This document shows positions 36,510-45,360 of a stretch of DNA of 64,000 nucleotides, one piece after another (the first letter of the stretch is position 1; every line of letters begins with the position of its first letter). A model generated the notes under the pieces. The model ran no database searches. It saw nothing but the letters and a program-made list of their open reading frames with translations, and had not been told where the DNA came from. The translations under genes were made by a program, and so were the position numbers. Source of the stretch: Halomonas sp. DQ26W (GTDB lineage: Bacteria > Pseudomonadota > Gammaproteobacteria > Pseudomonadales > Halomonadaceae); the NCBI RefSeq assembly GCF_003339685.1, contig NZ_QPKI01000007.1, forward strand, positions 62,324-126,323. Direction: 5' to 3'.

Positions 36510-38002
36510 GTCGTCTTTCCTCCAGGCTTCACCACCCAATCCATGAGAATGGCATAGCTCATCACAGTCACGATAGGAAAGATCGAGGCGAAGGCGATCA
36601 GCCCGAAGCCATCGATCAGCACGTTGCGGCCCTCGATCTGGCTAGCCAGACCAATGCCAAGCGCGGTCACCAGGGGTACTGTCACCTCGGAGGTCGTCAC
36701 GCCACCCAGGTCGAAAGCCAGGGCCACGATATAGCGAGGCGCCAGGGCGGTCAGCAAGATCACCAGCGTATAGCCACCGATAATATAGTAGTGGATGGAG
36801 TCGCCGGTGATGATGCGGTGTACGCCGATGGTGATGCCGATGGCCACGCCGAGTGCCACCAGCAGGCGTATCACGTTGCCCTGGATCTTGCCTGCGGCTG
36901 CTTCTTCTGCCTGCTGGCCGATGGCGATCAAGGCCGGCTCGGCCATGGTGGTAGCGAAGCCGATGCAAAAAGCGAAGAGGTAGACCCACAGCCAGGTATC
37001 GAAGGCCACCAGTTGATGGGCCATGCTCTGTCCGATGGGAAAAAGGCCGAGCTTGAGGCCCACCACGAAGGCATAGAGACCGATGATCACCAAGGCGAAG
37101 CCGATACCGACCCTGAGCGGGTCGGCCAGTGAGCGCTTGAGAACGGCATACTGGAAGAACAGGATCACCAGAATGATCGGTAGCACGTCACGCAACATGC
37201 TGAAGAGATCGAGTAGCATCTGCAGCGGGCCGGCGGGAGGAGTGACCTCATCCTGGGCGGTTATGAGTTCGGCTCCGCCCGGGATGCTGCCCGGGTCGGC
37301 GTAGACCAGGATGCCGTAGAGCTGCACGCTGATCATCGGCACCATCACGGCGAGAGCCACCAGGCCGAAGCCGTCGATCAGCGAGCTGCGACCGCGGATG
37401 GATGCAGCGAGGCCAATGCCCAGGGCGGCGATCAGCGGAACCGTTACGATATTGGTGGTGACGCCGCCTGAATCGTAGGCCAGGCCGACGATCTCGGCGG
37501 GAGCGAAGAAGGTCACCATCACGACCAGCACGTAGCCTACTATCATGTACCAATGCAGGGGGTGGCCCAGGATCACCCGAAATACGCCGAGTGCCATCAC
37601 CAGTCCTACCGAACCGGCAACGATCAGGCGTAGCGTCAAGGCGTCGATTCGCCCTTCACTGATCTGGGCGGCCTGTTCGGCCACGGCGATCAGCGCCGGT
37701 TCGGCCACCACGGCAGAGAAGCCGATGGCGAAACCGAACAGCATGAGAATCGGCATCGAGCCTCGTCGGGCGAACTGGTTGGCCAGGCGCTTGCCCACCG
37801 GAAAAATGCTCAGCTCGAGCCCCTGCAGAAACAGGGCGACGCCCACGGCCACGATCATCAGGCCGATCGCCATGCTCAGCCCGCCATCGGGCCATTCCCG
37901 CAGCAGCAGTGCTTGAAAGGCCACCACCACCACGATGATCGGCAGCAGGTTTCGCATGGCATGGGTCAGCGCATTGAGAAAATCCCTGAGTTGCTCTGCC
38001 AA
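36506..38002 (-). CDS. DUF1538 integral membrane transporter, two halves fused
   Basis: A 498-aa membrane protein with about 12-14 hydrophobic segments. It is built from two homologous halves. The motif FAIGFSAVVAEPALIAVAEQA (first half) recurs as FCIGFATTMAEPALIAIGQQA, and YDSGGVTTNIVTVPLIAALGIGLA recurs as FDLGGVTTSEVTVPLVTALGIGLA. DUF1538 proteins were, to my recollection, reported from a Halomonas as a two-component Na+(K+)/H+ antiporter (UmpAB). Here both halves are on one chain. First gene of a four-gene minus-strand operon; substrate not proven from sequence. Confidence 0.88.
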   Translation of the reverse strand: MAEQLRDFLNALTHAMRNLLPIIVVVVAFQALLLREWPDGGLSMAIGLMIVAVGVALFLQGLELSIFPVGKRLANQFARRGSMPILMLFGFAIGFSAVVAEPALIAVAEQAAQISEGRIDALTLRLIVAGSVGLVMALGVFRVILGHPLHWYMIVGYVLVVMVTFFAPAEIVGLAYDSGGVTTNIVTVPLIAALGIGLAASIRGRSSLIDGFGLVALAVMVPMISVQLYGILVYADPGSIPGGAELITAQDEVTPPAGPLQMLLDLFSMLRDVLPIILVILFFQYAVLKRSLADPLRVGIGFALVIIGLYAFVVGLKLGLFPIGQSMAHQLVAFDTWLWVYLFAFCIGFATTMAEPALIAIGQQAEEAAAGKIQGNVIRLLVALGVAIGITIGVHRIITGDSIHYYIIGGYTLVILLTALAPRYIVALAFDLGGVTTSEVTVPLVTALGIGLASQIEGRNVLIDGFGLIAFASIFPIVTVMSYAILMDWVVKPGGKTT

Positions 38003-38314
38003 GACCGGCTCCCTGAGGCATGTTCCGTTGACGACAATCGGTCTTGTCGCTGTTATGCGCGGCGTGGACAGGCTAGCCTGTCAGCCTGGATAGTAACATT
38101 AGCCTGGTTCGATGAACGTAAGATGACGCTTGGCGACGCATGACGTGCCATAGACAACAGGCCTTGCCGGCATGTCGGGGCTGTCGCCACACTATACCAT
38201 CGAGATTGGCCTTGATCAGGCGAACGTGATGGGTCGCGAGTTGATCAGGATCAAGGCTTTGCGTATTGCCCCGGTCGGGATTATGCGCATCGCGCCAAAT
38301 GGACAGGAGGGGCC
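38003..38314. other. Divergent intergenic region between the DUF1538 operon and lemA
   Basis: 312 bp without a gene. It must hold the promoters of both divergent operons. The recognisable sites are a perfect FNR/ANR box at 38241-38254 and a similar half-site (TTGATCAGG) at 38213, both on the lemA side. A short inverted repeat GACAGGCTAGCCTGTC lies at about 38068-38083, on the DUF1538 side. I see no ORF and no tRNA. Confidence 0.6.
38241..38254 (+). promoter_or_regulatory. FNR/ANR box upstream of lemA
   Basis: TTGAT-CAGG-ATCAA matches the FNR/ANR consensus TTGAT-N4-ATCAA at all ten specified bases. A weak -10-like TTATGC at 38281 would place the start near 38290-38293, about 42-45 bases from the box centre, close to the class II activator position. 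Oxygen-responsive activation of lemA and the M48 protease is predicted. Confidence 0.6.
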
Positions 38315-38911
38315 ATGAACGTTTCGCTGATCATAGTACTGGTGGTGCTGGGTCTGGTGCTCATTTATGGAGCCAGCATCTACAACCGACTGGTGGCACT
38401 GAACAACCGTTATCAGAATGCCTTCGCCCAGATCGAGGTGCAGCTCAAGCGGCGTTACGACCTGATTCCCAACCTGGTGGAGACGGCCAAGGGTTACATG
38501 GCTCACGAGAGGGAGACCCTGCAGGCCGTCACCGAGGCGCGCAACACGGCGCTGGCAGGCCTCAAGCACGCCGCGGCGCAACCCGGCGAGCCGGGTGCCA
38601 TGGCCGAACTGGCCGGGGCCGAGGGGGCGCTGGGGTCGGCACTCGGACGATTCAACATGGTCATGGAGGCGTACCCGGACCTCAAGGCATCCGAGAACAT
38701 GCGCCAGCTCTCCGAGACGCTAACCAGCACCGAGAACCGAGTCGCCTTCGCTCGCCAGGCCTTCAACGACGCGGTCATGCAGTACAATACCTACAAGCAG
38801 AGCTTCCCCCCGATCCTGCTCGCTGGCCCGTTGGGACATCGTGAGGATGCGGCACTGCTCGAATTCGAAGACAGCGCCGAGATTCAGGCGGCACCCAAGG
38901 TCAGTTTCTGA
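38315..38911 (+). CDS. lemA: LemA family protein
   Basis: A 198-aa protein with an N-terminal membrane helix (residues 4-24) followed by a long helical domain with the family motifs YNRLVALNNRYQNAFAQIEVQLKRRYDLIPNLVETAKGYM and FNDAVMQYNTYKQSFP. LemA proteins are membrane-anchored helical bundles of unclear role, often encoded with membrane proteases. ACAGGAGGGGCC gives a strong ribosome site. The next gene is an M48 protease 12 bp downstream. In many bacteria LemA and M48/HtpX genes are paired in this way. Confidence 0.93.
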   Translation: MNVSLIIVLVVLGLVLIYGASIYNRLVALNNRYQNAFAQIEVQLKRRYDLIPNLVETAKGYMAHERETLQAVTEARNTALAGLKHAAAQPGEPGAMAELAGAEGALGSALGRFNMVMEAYPDLKASENMRQLSETLTSTENRVAFARQAFNDAVMQYNTYKQSFPPILLAGPLGHREDAALLEFEDSAEIQAAPKVSF

Positions 38912-38923
38912 CGGGGGGCAACA

Positions 38924-40882
38924 ATGGATTTTTTCGGAGCCCAGGACCAGGCGCGGCGGCTGACGGCCCGGCTGGTTCTCCTGTTGCTAGTGGCGGTGGC
39001 CGGTATGGTGGCCGCAGCGGTACTGGTCGTGGCATTGGCCATGGCGCTGCTTGATGGCGGGCAGGCCGGCACCGATCCCCTCGCGCGCGCGCTCGACCCG
39101 TTGTTGCTGGGCAGCGTTGCTCTTGGCGTAGTCGCGGTTGTCGGGCTGGGTAGCCTGATGCGTCATCTGCAGTTGCGAGGTGGGGGCTCGGCGGTAGCCG
39201 AAGCGCTGGGCGGCCATCCGATCAATGCCAATACCCACGATGCCGACGAGCAGCAGCTTCTGAATGTGGTCGAAGAGATGGCCATCGCCTCGGGCATGCC
39301 CGTCCCGGCGGTCTACGTGATGGAAGAGCCGGCGATCAACGCCTTCGCCGCGGGCCATGCTCCCCACGATGCCGCCATAGGGGTAACCCGCGGCGCTATC
39401 CAGGCACTCGACCGCGACGAGCTTCAGGGTGTCGTCGCTCATGAATTCAGCCATATTCTGCACGGTGACATGCGCCTCAACATGCGCCTGGTCGCGTTGC
39501 TCTACGGCATTCTGGTGATCGGCCTGATCGGCCGCATGCTTCTGCACGGCATGGCTGGCCGTCGTGCGGTTCGCAGCTCACGTCGCGGCAATGGTCAGGC
39601 GGTGATGCTGGGCGCCGGTATTGCTCTGATGGTGGTGGGCTATGTGGGCACGCTGTGCGGCAACCTCATCAAGGCCGCCGTCAGCCGGCAGCGCGAGTTC
39701 CTGGCCGATGCCAGTGCGGTGCAGTACACCCGCAATCCTGAGGGCCTGGCGCGCGCGTTGAAGCGCCTGGCGGCGCATTCCCACGGTTCCGAACTGCGCG
39801 CCACTCAGGCCGCAGAGTTCAGCCACCTCTATTTCGGTCGTGGCCTACGCGGCCTGAGCGGGCTCACCGCCACCCACCCGCCGCTGACCACGCGCATCGA
39901 GCGGCTTCAGCCCGGCTGGGATGGCAGCCTGCCGGAGCCGCGGCCGGTTGACGGCGAGCCGGCAGCCGACAAACGCCAACCCGACGATGTGCCGTCGGCT
40001 GCCGGGCTTGTCGGTCAGGCCGACATATCCCCCCTGGCGTACCCTTCCTCCACGTTGCAAACCGCGGCCACCAGCATTGGCCTGGGCAGTGCCCATGACC
40101 TGTCGCAACGGATCGGGCAGCCTGGCCCGGCGGATATTGCGCGTGCAAGGCAGACGCTGGAGGGTCTCGACGACGGCCTGGTGGAGGCTGCCCATGAGCC
40201 CTATGCCGCCCGAGCGCTGGTCTACGGCATTCTGATGGGCGTCGACCCTTCCAGCCGCGAGCGTCAGCGTCAGGCTCTGGTGGACCAGGCGCTGCCCGAG
40301 GTGCTGGTGGAACTGGACCGTCTGGCGAGACCACTGGCCGCGATGGCACCTGGGCATCGCCTGGCGCTGATCGAGCTGGCCCTGCCGATGCTGCGTCAGC
40401 TCACTACCGCGCAATTTGCCGATTTCCGCGCCTGTCTCGATCAACTCATGGCCGCGGAGGCGCAACCCGGCGCCCTGCAGTGGGCGCTGCACCGGCTCGT
40501 GCTCGTCGGGGTCGAAGGGCCACGTCACCGTAGCCATCGTCATCGCCACCTGTCCCAGCTCGAGGCTCCCGCTGCGAGGCTGCTGTCGAGCCTGGCCAGG
40601 GCAGGGAGCGTCGAGCAAGCAGAGGCCTGCGATGCCTTCCAGGCGGCCCTGCAGGCATTGCCTATCACGCCCGCTTTCATGAACCGACCGGCGAGTCCGG
40701 AGGAGCTGGATCAGGCGGTGGAACAGCTCCAGCAGCTGAAAGACAGGGACAAGCTCTTGCTGGTGGATGCCATGGCGCGCTGTGTCTTTCATGACGACCG
40801 TATTGCTCCCGGAGAAGCGGAGATGCTGCGGGCCGTTGCCTGGTCCCTGAACTGTCCGATGCCGGCAACGGCCGCCGATTGA
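38924..40882 (+). CDS. M48 membrane metallopeptidase with C-terminal extension
   Basis: A 652-aa membrane protease. Two helices (about 15-45 and 60-85) come first. The zinc motif H173EFSH177 (VVAHEFSHILHGDMRLN) follows, and the third ligand is likely the Glu in QREFLADASAVQYTRNPEGLARALKRL. Two further helices flank the site (about 190-210 and 225-250). Residues 330-652 are an additional helical region absent from HtpX. The tail KDRDKLLLVDAMARCVFHDDRIAPGEAEMLRAV resembles TerB-like modules. Probably membrane-protein quality control together with LemA. Confidence 0.9.
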   Translation: MDFFGAQDQARRLTARLVLLLLVAVAGMVAAAVLVVALAMALLDGGQAGTDPLARALDPLLLGSVALGVVAVVGLGSLMRHLQLRGGGSAVAEALGGHPINANTHDADEQQLLNVVEEMAIASGMPVPAVYVMEEPAINAFAAGHAPHDAAIGVTRGAIQALDRDELQGVVAHEFSHILHGDMRLNMRLVALLYGILVIGLIGRMLLHGMAGRRAVRSSRRGNGQAVMLGAGIALMVVGYVGTLCGNLIKAAVSRQREFLADASAVQYTRNPEGLARALKRLAAHSHGSELRATQAAEFSHLYFGRGLRGLSGLTATHPPLTTRIERLQPGWDGSLPEPRPVDGEPAADKRQPDDVPSAAGLVGQADISPLAYPSSTLQTAATSIGLGSAHDLSQRIGQPGPADIARARQTLEGLDDGLVEAAHEPYAARALVYGILMGVDPSSRERQRQALVDQALPEVLVELDRLARPLAAMAPGHRLALIELALPMLRQLTTAQFADFRACLDQLMAAEAQPGALQWALHRLVLVGVEGPRHRSHRHRHLSQLEAPAARLLSSLARAGSVEQAEACDAFQAALQALPITPAFMNRPASPEELDQAVEQLQQLKDRDKLLLVDAMARCVFHDDRIAPGEAEMLRAVAWSLNCPMPATAAD

Positions 40883-41031
40883 GGTCAGTGTCTTCCCTCG
40901 CCCGGGGATAGTTTTGCCGGTGGGCTGTGCAATTCCCTAATACGCCGCATTTGCTGTCGACTTGCAGGTACGTCAGGGCTTTGTTGCAATAGTCTCTACC
41001 TGACGGACTCACCATGACTGGAGATACTTTA

Positions 41032-41739
41032 ATGGCGACCCCCCCCTGGAAACTTGCCGCGGTTGGGCTGACCTTTGCGCTTGGCCTGGCTGCCTGTGGT
41101 GATACGGAAGACGAAGCCGGGGCGCCGGAGGTCGAGGAAACGGAAGTTCTCGTGGGCGAGTCTCCTGAAGACACCATGACTGACGACCCGGACACGATGC
41201 CCGAGGATGAGCCCGAGGCTCCTTCCCCTGCAACAGTGGAGGAAGGCGTCCCTGAAGCCATGGCTGAAGAAGGTGGCTCCATGGAGCCGGGCGACGATAT
41301 CCAAGCGGATGCCGCGACTCTGGGTGAGTCGCCGGCGGCGACTCTGGATGAAGGTGGCGCCTTGCCGGGTGAACCCACCCGTTCGGATATCGATGCCATC
41401 CTGGAGGACACCGAACGGCGCTTCGAGGAGGCGCAGCGGCGTATCGACGAGCAGTTCGAAGAGGTCGGGCGAGACTCTCCAACCTTGGAGCCCATGGACG
41501 CCACGACCGAGTTTCGCTCCACGCTCGAACCCATGCAGGGTGAGGTCGGCGATACGCCTTCTGCCATCGACGAAGAAGCGGAGCGTCGTGGCGAGACGAC
41601 ACAGTCTGATATCGACGCCCTTCTTGAGGATACCGAGCGGCGCTTCGAGGAAGCACGGCGTCAACTCGACGAACAATTTGAAGAGGCCGAGCGGCGCGAG
41701 CCGCAGAGCGAGGCACCCCAGTTCGATATCGAGGATTGA
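41032..41739 (+). CDS. Acidic lipoprotein with duplicated helical repeat
   Basis: A 235-aa lipoprotein that I do not recognise. The signal peptide ends in the lipobox L-A-A-C22 (MATPPWKLAAVGLTFALGLAACGD). The mature chain is very acidic, with Asp/Glu/Pro-rich low complexity to about residue 110. A 27-residue segment beginning SDIDAILEDTERRFEEAQRR at 118-144 recurs at 192-218 with 23 identical residues and should form amphipathic helices or coiled coils. GGAGA precedes ATG 41032; another in-frame ATG at 41014 is less well placed. It is a single gene with a terminator after it. Residue +2 after Cys is Gly, so outer-membrane sorting is likely. Confidence 0.75.
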   Translation: MATPPWKLAAVGLTFALGLAACGDTEDEAGAPEVEETEVLVGESPEDTMTDDPDTMPEDEPEAPSPATVEEGVPEAMAEEGGSMEPGDDIQADAATLGESPAATLDEGGALPGEPTRSDIDAILEDTERRFEEAQRRIDEQFEEVGRDSPTLEPMDATTEFRSTLEPMQGEVGDTPSAIDEEAERRGETTQSDIDALLEDTERRFEEARRQLDEQFEEAERREPQSEAPQFDIED

Positions 41740-41763
41740 ACGCCCGCGTTATGTCATGGCATG

Positions 41764-41791
41764 AAAAAGGCCCACTTTAAGGTGGGCCTTT
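41764..41791. terminator. Bidirectional terminator between the lipoprotein gene and csp
   Basis: Perfect 10-bp stem AAAGGCCCAC / GTGGGCCTTT with a TTTAAG loop. On the minus strand it ends in a T5 tract. On the plus strand the tail is TTTCGTC. It serves the convergent lipoprotein and cold-shock genes. Confidence 0.88.
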
Positions 41792-41800
41792 CGTCTGGGG

Positions 41801-41827
41801 GGCCTGGCTTCAAGGTAAAGCCAGGCC
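41801..41827 (-). terminator. Second hairpin downstream of csp
   Basis: Perfect 10-bp stem GGCCTGGCTT / AAGCCAGGCC with a 7-base loop. It lies between the csp stop and the bidirectional terminator. Without a T-tract it is more likely a 3'-end stabilising structure than a terminator. Confidence 0.45.
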
Positions 41828-41850
41828 TATACGCCTGCCGAAGCAGTGCC

Positions 41851-42057
41851 TCAGTCGGCGAGCTTGATGTTGGAGGCCTGAAGGCCCTTCTTTCCCTGGG
41901 TGACTTCGAAGGTGACCTTCTGGCCATCCTGTAGGGTCTTGAAGCCGTCAGCCTGAATCTCTGAGAAGTGGGCGAACAGGTCGTCACCACCGTCGTCCGG
42001 AGAGATGAAGCCATAGCCCTTGGTATCGTTGAACCACTTGACAGTGCCAGTTGCCAT
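41851..42057 (-). CDS. Cold-shock family protein (CspA-like)
   Basis: A 68-aa OB-fold nucleic-acid chaperone. RNP1 (KGYGFISP) and RNP2 (DLFAHFSEI) are intact, and length and start ([17 protein letters not shown]) are typical. It could be a cold-inducible or a constitutive paralog. The long structured leader (next entry) favours post-transcriptional control. It is monocistronic, convergent with the lipoprotein gene. Confidence 0.95.
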   Translation of the reverse strand: MATGTVKWFNDTKGYGFISPDDGGDDLFAHFSEIQADGFKTLQDGQKVTFEVTQGKKGLQASNIKLAD

Positions 42058-42240
42058 TGTTGATTTCCTTACTTACTGATTGATCGTGCTGGGCACTCGG
42101 CAGTGCCGAAGGCCCGAAGTGCGTGGGCAAGGCGAGAAAAGTGCGCTTCGGGTGTATCGACAGTTCGACATACAGCTAACGACTTTCCACTTGCTGTCCA
42201 ACGCAACGCATAGCGCATGAGTGGCGAACCATCATGCCCG
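42058..42240 (-). promoter_or_regulatory. Structured 5' leader of csp
   Basis: About 180 bases with no ORF precede csp. A hairpin with arms GGCACT/AGTGCC lies at 42092-42107. A long stem joins CCCGAAG (42113-42119) to CTTCGGG (42146-42152), extended by G-U pairs. On the minus strand TTGCTG and TAACTA, 17 bases apart, could be the -35 and -10 near 42250-42280. Long foldable leaders are typical of cold-shock genes. Confidence 0.45.
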
Positions 42241-42403
42241 CCCAGACAACTTTAGTTAGAAAAATTTAGAGCGTCCAGCAAATCGCAAGCATGAAATATG
42301 CCATACCAAGTGTGGCCTCAAATCGGCTAATGATTTATTCAAGTGCGCTTATCGCTGGTTCGCAAGGGCGCGGTCGGCATGCAGCATTCCGTGTTGCGAA
42401 AGG

Positions 42404-42432
42404 GTGAGGGCCTGCTCACGCTGGCGTAATAT
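42404..42432 (+). promoter_or_regulatory. Candidate promoter/operator of the LysE-family gene
   Basis: The inverted repeat GTGAG-GGCCTG-CTCAC (42404-42419) lies where the -35 would be, and TAATAT (42427-42432) is a good -10. A start near 42439 would leave a 44-nt leader before ATG 42483. The rest of 42241-42403 is AT-richer upstream DNA without a visible gene. No regulator gene is adjacent. Confidence 0.4.
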
Positions 42433-42482
42433 CCCCCCTTCGGCCCATGGCGGGCCAATTCATGGCAGGGAGTGCTCGATTC

Positions 42483-43127
42483 ATGTTGTGGGATGCCCAG
42501 TTATGGCCCTTTTTGGTGGCCATTACCCTGCTGACGATCAGCCCTGGGGTTGATACGCTGCTGGTGATTCGCAATACGGCTCGCGGTGGCGTGCGCGATG
42601 GCGTGCTTACCAGCGTGGCGATCTGCTGTGGCCTGTTCGTGCATGCTACCGTATCGGCATTGGGAATTTCCCTGATCCTGCTGCAGTCGGCATGGGCCTT
42701 TGGCCTGCTCAAGCTGATGGGGGCCGGCTACCTGGTCTGGCTGGGAGTCGCCAGCCTTCTGGCAGCACGACGCAGCCAGGGCCTGCCGGTGGCGGCTATG
42801 CTGGGTGAGCGCAAGGCGCGGCCGCTCTGGCGCCCGCTGCGGGAAGGGCTGCTTTCCAATGTGCTCAATCCCAAGACCGTTGTCTTCTACATGGCGTTCT
42901 TGCCCCAGTTCATTGCTCCGACCGACCCGGCCTTGGTCAAGTCGCTTTGGCTGGCCGGTGTACATTTCATCATCGCCAACCTGTGGCAGATCGGTATCGT
43001 CGTGACGGTGGGCAGTGCGGGACGCTGGCTGGGAAGCCGTCTCTTTTCCCGTGTGTTGAATGGCGCAACCGGTGCGGTACTGATTGGATTCGGCATCAAG
43101 CTGGCGCTCGAGCGTCACCCCGCCTGA
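42483..43127 (+). CDS. LysE/RhtB family amino-acid exporter
   Basis: A 214-aa inner-membrane exporter with about six hydrophobic helices. Family motifs: TISPGVDTLLVIRNTARGGVRDG near the N-terminus and GLLSNVLNPKTVVFYMAFLPQFI in the middle. Such proteins export amino acids, homoserine lactones or related solutes; the substrate here is unknown. I chose ATG 42483 (MLWDAQLWPFLVAI) because homologs begin there. In-frame ATGs at 42447 and 42462 exist. It is convergent with slt across a strong hairpin. Confidence 0.85.
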   Translation: MLWDAQLWPFLVAITLLTISPGVDTLLVIRNTARGGVRDGVLTSVAICCGLFVHATVSALGISLILLQSAWAFGLLKLMGAGYLVWLGVASLLAARRSQGLPVAAMLGERKARPLWRPLREGLLSNVLNPKTVVFYMAFLPQFIAPTDPALVKSLWLAGVHFIIANLWQIGIVVTVGSAGRWLGSRLFSRVLNGATGAVLIGFGIKLALERHPA

Positions 43128-43144
43128 GCCGAGCGGGAAACGCC

Positions 43145-43171
43145 AGGGCCCCGGCATCGATCCGGGGCCCT
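43145..43171. terminator. Hairpin between the LysE gene and slt
   Basis: Perfect 10-bp stem AGGGCCCCGG / CCGGGGCCCT with a 7-base loop. The plus-strand tail GCGTGGTCTTTTC is moderately T-rich. It probably ends transcripts from both convergent genes. Confidence 0.7.
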
Positions 43172-43207
43172 GCGTGGTCTTTTCAGTTGCTTGCGGCAGG
43201 TGTCGCG

Positions 43208-45160
43208 CTAGTTGCGGGCCAGTAGCGAGCCGTCGTAGCGTACCGTGGTTTCAGCCGAACTCAGCATAGAGACGTCCTCGCTGCTGCCCCCGTTGGCCAG
43301 GCTTTCAAAGATGACTCGGTAGACGAGCACCGCCTGGACATAGTCGCGTGTCTCGCGGAAGGGAATGCTCTCCACGAAGAGGTCGTACTCCTCAGGCGAG
43401 TCGCGCAGCCAGCGGTCAACCCGGCCGGGGCCGGCATTGTAGGCTGCCGCCGCCGCCAGGCGATTACCCCGGTAGCGGTTGGTCATGTCGCGAATGTAGG
43501 TGCTGCCCATGCGGATGTTGATCTCAGGGTCGAGTACGCCGTAAGGCCCGGGGTCGCTGATGCCGAGCTGGCGGCTGAGCTGGGTGGCGGTGCCGGGCAT
43601 GATCTGCATCAGCCCGCGTGCCCCAGCGGGAGATAGCGCCGTCGGATTGTAGGCGCTTTCGCGACGCGCAATGCCCATCAGCAAGTAGGGGTCTACGCCG
43701 GTATTGCTGCCCCAGCGCAGGAAGTGCTCGCGATAGGCTTGCGGAAAGCGCCAGTCGAGTGCGTCCCACATTCGGCCGGTGATAGTGGTCTGCACCAGGC
43801 GGGCATGCCAGCCACGGCGCTCTGCGTAGTCGGCAAGGGCGCGTGCCTCGCGGGGTGTTCCGATTGCCACGGCATTCAGCCACTCGTTGTTGGCCAGACC
43901 ATCCTCGCCAATGCGTAGCAGCGCCTCCGTGCGCTTTACGGCTGGCCATTGGGCCACTTCCTCGCGAAACGCCTCATCGAAGTGATTGCGTTCCAGGTTC
44001 AGGGAATAGGGTCGGTTGAGGCGGTCTGCAGCAGCGAAGGCGAAGAAGTTGCGGCCGTCGGCTGCGCGTGCATAGGCGACTTGCGCCCGCTGCGTATCGC
44101 CCAGCTGTTCATGGGCACGTGCCTTCCAGTACTGCCAGCGGCTCTCCTCTCGGGTCTCGTCGGGCATTGCCTCGATCCAGCGCAGCGCACCGGGCCAGTC
44201 CCGGCTGGTCAGGGCATGGCGCACACGCAGCTCCAGTACCCGAGGGGTGCTGACTCGCGGCAAGACATCGTCGACCCAGCCCCGGTTGTTGTCGATGTTG
44301 CGCACCAGGGAGTAGAAGACCAGATCCTCCTCGATGGCGTGGCGGTGCTCGCCGTCGAAGGTCAGGTGAGGGGCGACCTTTCGCCATGCCTCCATAGCGG
44401 CTTCGGTATCGGCCCGGGTGAAGCCGTGCATGGCGGCGGCGAACAGCGCCCCGCTGCCGCGGCACTCGGGTCCGATACAGTTGGGCACCCGCGTGATAGC
44501 TGCATAGTCCCCCTGCAGGCGGGCCTTGGCCTCGCGCGCCGCCTGCCAGCGACTGCCGAGTTGGCGGCCCAGATAACTGGCAAGGCCGCTTTCACCCAGT
44601 TGCCAGGCCAGCATCTTGCGTTCCCAGATATCGAGTTCGCTGATCTCACCCTGTCTGCGTAGTCGATCGAACAGGGTGTCGCAGGCCGAAGGCTGAGAGC
44701 GTCCTACGTGCCAGAGTTTCCGCCCACCTTCCGCAGCAGCCCGTGGGTCGCTGCCCATCAGTGCCGTGTAGTAATGGCACTGACGCTCGGCTCCCGTAGG
44801 CTCGCCATCGGCAACGGCGAGGACGGCACCGTAGCGACCGGCGCTGCCATAGCGGCTGATGGCAGCGCCGCGCATCCACTCGGCCAGGGGGGCATCCTGG
44901 TAGCGCTCGATGAAAGCCAGCACCTGTCCCGGTTCGGCCTGGGGCAGTTGATCGCGCAGGCGGTGATACTCCACGTAGCCATAGAGCACGTGATCATTGA
45001 TGGCGCTGCTGTCGATCCGGTTCCACTGCTGGTTGCGTGCCGCCTCCAGCGCCTCGCGCATGACGCTGTCGCTGGGCTGGGCTTGAGCGATGAGCGGTAG
45101 GCTGATGGCTGCCGCGGCGAGCCAGGCGGCGGCGCTGTTTAGCAGATGGCGATGGCGCAT
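43208..45160 (-). CDS. slt: Soluble lytic murein transglycosylase Slt
   Basis: A 650-aa periplasmic enzyme that cleaves glycan strands of peptidoglycan to 1,6-anhydro products. The signal peptide is at 1-27 (ends AQA). A long superhelical region of helices (about 30-460) comes next, then the C-terminal SLT domain. The catalytic Glu501 is in ARRESAYNPTALSPAGARG, followed by LMQIMPGTA and AAAYNAGPGRVDRWL. Length matches Slt70. The ribosome site GGAGGCAGCC is just upstream. Confidence 0.94.
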   Translation of the reverse strand: MRHRHLLNSAAAWLAAAAISLPLIAQAQPSDSVMREALEAARNQQWNRIDSSAINDHVLYGYVEYHRLRDQLPQAEPGQVLAFIERYQDAPLAEWMRGAAISRYGSAGRYGAVLAVADGEPTGAERQCHYYTALMGSDPRAAAEGGRKLWHVGRSQPSACDTLFDRLRRQGEISELDIWERKMLAWQLGESGLASYLGRQLGSRWQAAREAKARLQGDYAAITRVPNCIGPECRGSGALFAAAMHGFTRADTEAAMEAWRKVAPHLTFDGEHRHAIEEDLVFYSLVRNIDNNRGWVDDVLPRVSTPRVLELRVRHALTSRDWPGALRWIEAMPDETREESRWQYWKARAHEQLGDTQRAQVAYARAADGRNFFAFAAADRLNRPYSLNLERNHFDEAFREEVAQWPAVKRTEALLRIGEDGLANNEWLNAVAIGTPREARALADYAERRGWHARLVQTTITGRMWDALDWRFPQAYREHFLRWGSNTGVDPYLLMGIARRESAYNPTALSPAGARGLMQIMPGTATQLSRQLGISDPGPYGVLDPEINIRMGSTYIRDMTNRYRGNRLAAAAAYNAGPGRVDRWLRDSPEEYDLFVESIPFRETRDYVQAVLVYRVIFESLANGGSSEDVSMLSSAETTVRYDGSLLARN

Positions 45161-45360
45161 GGTGGCTGCCTCCGGAAGGCTTGAGTCGGAACCTCTGTAT
45201 CGTCACTCATTGGAGCATATTTGAGTAGGGGTTGGGCGACGATTTCCAGGGTGCTGGTTGGCTTCGTTCAACGGTGAGACGCTTGTGCAGAGACAGCGCG
45301 AGAGCTAGGCTGAGCGGGTTTCTATCAAACGCTTGTTGGACTATTTCCAGGAGTGCGGAT

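Noticed and set aside
39845..40792. 315-codon minus-strand frame opposite the M48 gene
   Set aside because: Shadow frame; Gln/Arg-rich translation without domain features.
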